Assembly: GCF_001425665.1 (NCBI RefSeq)
Contig: NZ_LMCX01000002.1
Location: forward strand, 186,001-250,000
Reading direction: 5' to 3'
DNA length: 64,000 nucleotides
DNA from: Yonghaparkia sp. Root332
Lineage (GTDB): Bacteria > Actinomycetota > Actinomycetes > Actinomycetales > Microbacteriaceae
Shown: positions 59,169 through 64,000 of the stretch, in pieces
Layout of the letters: every line of letters begins with the position of its first letter
How positions within the stretch are numbered: position 1 is the stretch's first letter
The notes under the pieces: model-generated
Database searches by the model: none
What the model saw: the letters and a program-made list of their open reading frames with translations, nothing else
What the model was told of the DNA's origin: nothing
Made by a program: the position numbers and the translations under genes

Positions 59169-60617
59169 CTAGCGCAGGCGCCAGGCGGTGAGCCGCGCGA
59201 GCAGGCCGATCACGCCGGCGAGCGCGCCGGTGCGCAGCCGGCCGCGGACATCCGCCACCGCCGCGTTCCAGAGGGCGTCGCTGTAGGTCGGGTAGGCGTG
59301 GGTCGTGCTGGCGAGCTGGCTCGTGCGCAGGCCGTGGCGCACGGCGAGCGACGCCTCGCCGAGCGACTCCCCGGCGCGGGGCCCGACGATCGTCGCCCCG
59401 CGCACGCGCCCCCTCCCGTCGACGACGAGTCGCGTGAAGCCCGCGGTGCGGCCGTCGGCGATGGCGCGGTCGGTGTGGCTGTGGCGCACCTCGCTCACCG
59501 TGCAGCCGTGCTCCGCGGCCTCGGAGGGCAGGAGCCCGACCGCGCCGACCTCGGGGTGCGTGAAGGTCACGCGCGGCACGGCGTCGCGGTCGATCGTGCG
59601 GCGCAGGCCGAGGATCGCGTTGGTCGCCGCGATGCTGCCGTTGACGCCCGCGGTGTGGGTGAACTGCGGCAGCCCGCTCACGTCGCCCGCGGCGAGGATG
59701 CGCCGGTTGCTCGTCCGCAGCGTGTCGTCGACGACGACGTGGCCGCGCTCGTCGGTGCGCACGCCCGCGGCGTCGAGCCCGAGGCCGGCCGTGCGGGGGC
59801 GTCGTCCGAGGGCGATCAGGAGGCGATCGAAGGGCACGCGGTCTCCCGTCGACAGGTGCAGGATGCCCGCGCGCCGGTCATCCGCCCCCTCGACCCGCTC
59901 GACCGTCGTCGACACGCGCACATCGACGCCGTCAGCGGCGAGCGCCTCGGCCACGATCGCGCTCGCGTCCGGATCCTCCTTCGGCAGCAGGCGCGCGTTG
60001 CGCTGCACGAGCGTGACGTGCGAGCCGAGGCGCGCGAAGGCCTGCCCGAGCTCGCAGCCGATCGCGCCGCCGCCGAGCACGACGAGGCGCTCGGGACGCT
60101 CGGTCAGCTCCCACACCGAGTCGCTCGTGAGCACGTCGAGGCCGTCGAGGCCGGGGAGCTCGGGCAGCTCGGGGGAGGAGCCGGTCGCGATGACGGCCTG
60201 GCGGAAGCCGATCGCGCGGCCGTCGATCTCGGCGGTGCGCGGGCCGGTGAAGCGCGCGCGGCCCAGGGCGACGAGGGCGCCCGCGGCCTCCGTGGCCTCG
60301 ACCGAGTCGACGGGCTCGATCTCGTGGATGGCGCCGTGCACGTGGGCGAGGACGGCCGCGAAGTCGACGTCGACGGCGCCCGCCGAGACGCCCAGCGCGC
60401 GCGAGGCGCCCGCCGAATGCGCGGCCTCCGCCGCCGCGATGAGCGACTTCGAGGGCACGCAGCCGGTCCAGAGGCAGTCGCCGCCCATGCGGTGCGCCTC
60501 GACGAGCAGCGCCGTAGCGCCGAAGCCGGCCGCGGTCTTGGCGGCGACGAGCCCCGCGGTTCCGGCGCCGATCACGAGGAGGTCGACGTCGGCGGGCAGG
60601 TCGGCGATCGCAGTCAT
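59169..60617 (-). CDS. FAD-dependent pyridine nucleotide-disulfide oxidoreductase
   Basis: A 482-residue flavoprotein of the dihydrolipoamide dehydrogenase/mercuric reductase family. FAD-binding VIGAGTAGLVAA, redox-active Cys48 and Cys53 in GGDCLWTGCVPSKS, NAD(P)-binding VVLGGGAIGCELGQAF and the FAD-binding AAGDVSGLPQFTH are visible. The dimer-interface segment that normally carries a catalytic His-Glu pair is different (HAYPTYSD), as in the MerA-like subgroup. It has no metal-binding domain, so the substrate is open. It is a single gene converging on the interlocked repeat. Confidence 0.9.
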   Translation of the reverse strand: MTAIADLPADVDLLVIGAGTAGLVAAKTAAGFGATALLVEAHRMGGDCLWTGCVPSKSLIAAAEAAHSAGASRALGVSAGAVDVDFAAVLAHVHGAIHEIEPVDSVEATEAAGALVALGRARFTGPRTAEIDGRAIGFRQAVIATGSSPELPELPGLDGLDVLTSDSVWELTERPERLVVLGGGAIGCELGQAFARLGSHVTLVQRNARLLPKEDPDASAIVAEALAADGVDVRVSTTVERVEGADDRRAGILHLSTGDRVPFDRLLIALGRRPRTAGLGLDAAGVRTDERGHVVVDDTLRTSNRRILAAGDVSGLPQFTHTAGVNGSIAATNAILGLRRTIDRDAVPRVTFTHPEVGAVGLLPSEAAEHGCTVSEVRHSHTDRAIADGRTAGFTRLVVDGRGRVRGATIVGPRAGESLGEASLAVRHGLRTSQLASTTHAYPTYSDALWNAAVADVRGRLRTGALAGVIGLLARLTAWRLR

Positions 60618-60760
60618 GGCCCGAGGGTACTTCGGCGGAGGCGCGTTATGCTCCGGGACGGGGCGCGCGGACGATCGCCCGCCCGCGCGCCGACGCGATG
60701 CGCCCGCACCTGAGCCGCCGGGCGCCGAGCCCGGTCCACGATTCCCGAGGAGACCCCTGC

Positions 60761-61264
60761 ATGACCCCTCGCCCCCTCCTCCGACCCCTCACGGGCGAGG
60801 ATGCGCCCGCCCTCGTGACGCTCAACGACGCGGCGCATCCGGCCGTCCCGATCACGACCGCCGATGAGATGCGGGCCTTGCTCGAGCTCGCGGGCCTCGC
60901 CCTCGGTCTCGAGCGCGACGGTGCTCTCGTCGGATTCGTCATCGCGATGCACCCCGGCGCCGCGTACGCGAGCGAGAACTACCGCTGGTTCGAGCAGCGA
61001 GGCACGGGTCACGTCTACGTCGACCGCATCGTCGTCGCCGAGAGCGAGCGCGGCCGGGGTCTCGGCCCGGTGCTCTACGACGCCGTGTTCGCCGAGGCGC
61101 GTCGACTCGGGCACCCCGAGGTCACGTGCGAGGTCAACCTCGACCCGCCGAACCCGGGGAGCCTCGCGTTCCACTCTCGGCTCGGCTTCGTGCAGGTCGG
61201 AACGCAGGCGACGAAGGGCGGCTCGGTCGTGGTCGCGCTGCTCGCGGCGCCCGTGCCCGCCTGA
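60761..61264 (+). CDS. GNAT-family N-acetyltransferase
   Basis: A 167-residue acetyltransferase. RPLTGEDAPALVTLNDAAHP is the N-terminal helix region; HVYVDRIVVAESERGRGLGP includes the acetyl-CoA pyrophosphate loop (R-G-R-G-L-G), and NPGSLAFHSRLGFVQVG the C-terminal motif B. Members of this branch acetylate amines or protein N-termini; the target is unknown. The ATG at 60761 follows GAGGAG. It stands alone. Confidence 0.9.
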   Translation: MTPRPLLRPLTGEDAPALVTLNDAAHPAVPITTADEMRALLELAGLALGLERDGALVGFVIAMHPGAAYASENYRWFEQRGTGHVYVDRIVVAESERGRGLGPVLYDAVFAEARRLGHPEVTCEVNLDPPNPGSLAFHSRLGFVQVGTQATKGGSVVVALLAAPVPA

Positions 61265-61297
61265 CGGCGACGGACGACGCCGGGTTGGGGTGCGGTG

Positions 61298-61951
61298 CTA
61301 GCCCTTGCGCATCCACTCGCTCGCGAGCACGGCGGCCTGGGTGCGCCGCTGCAGCCCGAGCTTGGAGAGGATCCCGCTCACGTAGTTCTTGACCGTCTTC
61401 TCGGCGAGGAACAGCCGGCCCGCGATCTCGCGGTTCGAGAGTCCCTCGGCGATGATGGCGATGATCTCGCGCTCGCGCGGGGTGAGGTCGGCCAGGGGGG
61501 AGCCCGCCCGGGAGTCCGCGCTCGCCGCGGTCATGCGCGAGCGCACGCGCGCGACGACCTCGGGGTCGAGCAGCGACTCTCCCTGGGCGACCCGGCGGAT
61601 CCCCTCCACCAGGCGGGTCGCCCGCACCTCCTTCAGGAGGTACCCGTCGGCCCCGGCGAGCACTGCGCCGAGAACGGCCTCGTCGTCGTCGTACGAGGTG
61701 AGGATGACGCAGCCGATCGTCGGGTCGGCCGACTTCACGTCGCGGCAGACGTCGATGCCGCTGCCGTCGGGCAGCCGCCCGTCGAGCACGGCGACCGTGG
61801 TGCCCGCGGCGATGATGGCGTCGGCGGCGCCGGCGACCTCGCCCGCCTCGCCCACGACGACGATGCCGTCCTCCTCCGCGAGGAGGTCGGCGAGGCCTCG
61901 ACGCACGATCTCGTGATCGTCGAGCAGGAAGACGCGCACGGGGTCGCTCAT
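61298..61951 (-). CDS. LuxR-type response regulator (DevR/NarL-like)
   Basis: A 217-residue response regulator. The receiver domain (1-125) has the acidic pair in LLDDHE, phospho-acceptor Asp in VAVLDGRLPDG and the conserved Lys in YLLKEV. The output helix-turn-helix (about 150-215) reads LTPREREIIAIIAEGLSNRE. It is coupled to the upstream histidine kinase by a four-base overlap. It resembles DevR/DosR, which controls hypoxia dormancy in mycobacteria, but its targets here are unknown. Confidence 0.92.
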   Translation of the reverse strand: MSDPVRVFLLDDHEIVRRGLADLLAEEDGIVVVGEAGEVAGAADAIIAAGTTVAVLDGRLPDGSGIDVCRDVKSADPTIGCVILTSYDDDEAVLGAVLAGADGYLLKEVRATRLVEGIRRVAQGESLLDPEVVARVRSRMTAASADSRAGSPLADLTPREREIIAIIAEGLSNREIAGRLFLAEKTVKNYVSGILSKLGLQRRTQAAVLASEWMRKG

Positions 61952-63498
61952 GACGCCTTCCAGGGTACGACCCAGCGCAGCTGCGTGCCGCGCGGCGAGG
62001 CCGGGCCGATCGAGAACGTTCCGCCGCGCTCGACGGCGCGGGCACGGAGGTTCTCGAGCCCGCTGCGCCTGCCCGAGGCGGGCATCCCGATGCCGTCATC
62101 GGTGATCGTGATGACCACCTGGGCGCCGCGCACGGCGATGCTGACCGCGACGGCGCGCGCGCTGGCGTGACGCACCGCGTTGGAGAGGGCCTCGCGGACG
62201 ACCGCGGCGACCTCGTCTCCGAGCGAGGTGTCGACGAGCGTGTCGACGGGACCGCTGAACTCCAGGCGGGAGTCGAGGCCCTCGCCCTCGAGGGTCTGCC
62301 GCACGAGCGTGTTGATGCGCGCGCGGAGGCTGTAGGTCTCGGCCGACGGAGGGGCGGAGAGCCGGTAGATCGCCTGCCGGATCTGCCGGATGGTGGCGTC
62401 GATGGCGTCGACCTGCGCGGCGATCTTGGCGCCGGTGGGCGATGCGGGGTCACCGACGGCGCTCTGCAGGGTGAGCCCGATCGCGAACAGGCTCTGGATG
62501 ACGTGGTCGTGCAGGTCGCGCGCGATGCGCTCGCGCTCGTCGGCGAGGGCGAGCCGCTGCTCGTCGATGCGCGACACCGCGAGCTCGCGCGCGATCGCGA
62601 CCGAGCGCGCGAAGCGCTCGGCCGTCTCGCGATCGCCGTCGTCGAACGGATGCCCGCCCGGCCCGCGGACGATCTCGAGCGTTCCGAGGCGGCGCTCCTC
62701 CGCTCCCAGCAGGGGCACGGCGAGGCGCGGGCCGTCCCCTCCGGCGTCGCCCGCCGTGGCGGCGAGCTCGCTGTCGCCCTCGCCGATGCGCAGCACGACC
62801 CCGCGCGCCTCGGAGACGGCCAGCACGGTCTCGGCGACCTCCGCGGCGTCGTCGGGGCTCAGTCGACCGGCGAGGAGGCGCTGGATGACGCGCTCGGAGG
62901 CCTCCAGCCAGCGGCGCTCGGCCTGCGCCCGCTCGTAGAGGCGCGAGTTGGCGATGGCGGTTCCGGCCATCGCGGCGAGCGTGGTGATGAGGGCCTCGTC
63001 GACGTCGTCGAAGGGCTCGTCGCCGGCGCGCTCGGTGAGGTAGAGGTTGCCGAACACGGCCCCGCCGACGCGGATGGGCACGCCGAGGAAGGACCCCATC
63101 GGCGGGTGGTGGGCGGGGAAGCCGGCCGAGCGCGGGTCTCCGTCGAGCCGGTCGAGTCGGATGGTGTGCGCCTCGGTGATGACGGCGCCGAGGATGCCGT
63201 GACCGGTCGGGAGGCTGCCGATGCGCTCGGCCTGGTCGAGGGTGAGCCCGGAGTGCAGGAAGCGCTCGAGGCTGCCATCGGGGGCGATGACGCCGAGCGC
63301 GCCGTAGTGGGCGCCGACGAGCTCGCGAGCGACCTCGACGATGCGCTGCAGGGCGTGGGTGAGGTCGAGCTCGCGCGTGACGGTCTGCGCGGCCGAGACG
63401 AGCAGGGCGAGGCGCTCGCGCCCGGCCGTCGGATCGTCGGTGCGGTCGAGGATCCGCGAGACGAGCGCGGTGAGGTCGTCGTGCCCCTCGAGCTGCAC
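61948..63498 (-). CDS. GAF-domain sensor histidine kinase (DevS-like)
   Basis: A 516-residue cytoplasmic kinase. Two GAF-type sensor regions (about 45-190 and 200-300, the second weaker) precede a HisKA_3 dimerisation region with the phospho-acceptor His in RIARDLHDHVIQSLFAIGL. A HATPase domain with the N- and G-box residues (EALSNAVRHA, ITDDGIGMP) follows. DevS GAF domains bind haem; the first GAF here is of that class, though a proximal His is not assignable by eye. It starts at a GTG (63498), three bases after the TerC stop. Confidence 0.9.
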   Translation of the reverse strand: MQLEGHDDLTALVSRILDRTDDPTAGRERLALLVSAAQTVTRELDLTHALQRIVEVARELVGAHYGALGVIAPDGSLERFLHSGLTLDQAERIGSLPTGHGILGAVITEAHTIRLDRLDGDPRSAGFPAHHPPMGSFLGVPIRVGGAVFGNLYLTERAGDEPFDDVDEALITTLAAMAGTAIANSRLYERAQAERRWLEASERVIQRLLAGRLSPDDAAEVAETVLAVSEARGVVLRIGEGDSELAATAGDAGGDGPRLAVPLLGAEERRLGTLEIVRGPGGHPFDDGDRETAERFARSVAIARELAVSRIDEQRLALADERERIARDLHDHVIQSLFAIGLTLQSAVGDPASPTGAKIAAQVDAIDATIRQIRQAIYRLSAPPSAETYSLRARINTLVRQTLEGEGLDSRLEFSGPVDTLVDTSLGDEVAAVVREALSNAVRHASARAVAVSIAVRGAQVVITITDDGIGMPASGRRSGLENLRARAVERGGTFSIGPASPRGTQLRWVVPWKAS

Positions 63499-63501
63499 GC
63501 G

Positions 63502-64000
63502 CTAGGGCTTCGTCGAGGCGGGGGCCGGGGCGGTCTCGCCGGTCTCCTTGACCATGACGGGTCGCAGGTGCACGGGCTCGATCGTCTGGTGGCGCTTCTT
63601 GGCCGCCCGGCCGCGGGCGATGAGGTTGAGCACCTCGACACCGATCGCGAAGGCGATGGGGCCGTAGATGAGGGCCTTGTCGATCTTCACGTCGAAGCCC
63701 TCGGCGATGAGCATCGAGCCGATGAGCACGAGGAAGGCGAGCGCGAGCATCTTGACCGTGGGGTGGCGGTTGACGAAGTCGCTCACCGCCTTGGCGGTGA
63801 ACAGCATGATGACGACGGCGATGACGACGGCGGCGACCATGACCCAGAGCTCGTCGACCATGCCGACGGCGGTGATGACGGAGTCGATGGAGAAGACGAG
63901 GTCGATGAGGAGGATCTGCACGATCACGGCGCCGAACGTCGCCGCCTTGCCGCCGCCGGAGGCGTGGCCCTCCTCGCCCTCGAGCCGCTCGTGGATCTCG
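63502..64000 (-). CDS. TerC-family integral membrane protein, N-terminus beyond window
   Basis: The frame enters from the right edge, so the first part of the gene is missing; about 166 C-terminal residues are seen. It matches TerC/Alx: VIVQILLIDLVFSIDSVITAVGMVD is the key metal-binding span region (Asp in LVFSIDSV), followed by three more hydrophobic segments and a basic tail. TerC proteins are manganese or tellurite-resistance-linked exporters. An internal GTG at 63927 is not the start, because upstream codons (IHERLEGEEG) also fit the family. The kinase and regulator genes follow within three bases. Confidence 0.88.
   Translation of the reverse strand, partial: EIHERLEGEEGHASGGGKAATFGAVIVQILLIDLVFSIDSVITAVGMVDELWVMVAAVVIAVVIMLFTAKAVSDFVNRHPTVKMLALAFLVLIGSMLIAEGFDVKIDKALIYGPIAFAIGVEVLNLIARGRAAKKRHQTIEPVHLRPVMVKETGETAPAPASTKP

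Noticed and set aside
62012-62020. GAACGTTC core inside the histidine kinase gene as a LacI operator
   Set aside because: It lies within coding sequence and lacks the flanking TGTA; about one such 8-mer is expected by chance.

Overview
The window is about 70% G+C. It is densely packed, with many 4-base start/stop overlaps and frequent GTG starts, and it reads as chromosome of a high-GC actinobacterium. Several family-restricted genes (the DUF7882-like gene at 40220-40582, the DUF3097 gene at 46594-47472, a FusB/FBP-type zinc-finger protein, and xylA next to a ROK regulator) point to the Microbacteriaceae; the genus cannot be fixed from the sequence alone. No rRNA, tRNA, CRISPR array, insertion sequence or prophage was seen. 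Both window edges cut genes: a NERD/UvrD-type helicase on the left and a TerC-family protein on the right.

Region 1-20 kb is a carbohydrate-use island. A ROK repressor diverges from xylA-xylB. A CUT2-type sugar transporter follows, a lipoprotein plus an unusual permease-ATPase fusion, flanked by two HSL-type esterases and a PucR-like regulator. Next comes a CUT1 operon: binding lipoprotein, two permeases, a GH51 arabinofuranosidase and a sulfatase broken at a run of seven G. An SGNH hydrolase and a LacI repressor converge on it. The LacI promoter and the operon promoter share the 11-mer TGTAGAACGTT, so they are probably one regulon. No ATPase is encoded in the CUT1 operon; a shared MsiK-like ATPase elsewhere is presumed.

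Region 20-31 kb is mixed: a decayed GNAT gene, a TetR/beta-lactamase pair divergent from a CPBP protease pair, an MFS exporter, small DUF genes, an SDR, a DJ-1/PfpI protein, an ECF-like sigma factor with an acidic membrane partner, and homocysteine S-methyltransferase.

Region 31-35.4 kb is the most striking. A cellulose-synthase-like glycosyltransferase with PilZ-type domains overlaps a LOV-GGDEF-EAL protein whose flavin-binding, cyclase and phosphodiesterase motifs all look intact. This suggests blue-light-controlled cyclic-di-GMP acting on polysaccharide synthesis. A nested hairpin precedes the pair.

Region 35-53 kb holds mostly stand-alone housekeeping or stress genes: NYN-LOTUS, cold-shock fusion, YceI, FAS1, methyltransferase, aldo/keto reductase, DUF3097, cold-shock protein, VIT1-type transporter, M23 peptidase and a radical SAM protein. 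Strong hairpin terminators separate several of them.

Region 53-64 kb carries a YnjBCD-like ABC importer with a histidine-codon-rich 33-bp tandem repeat upstream, TVP38 and CDP-alcohol phosphatidyltransferase genes, an interlocked inverted repeat, a flavoprotein disulfide reductase, a GNAT gene and a DevS/DevR-like two-component system behind a TerC gene.
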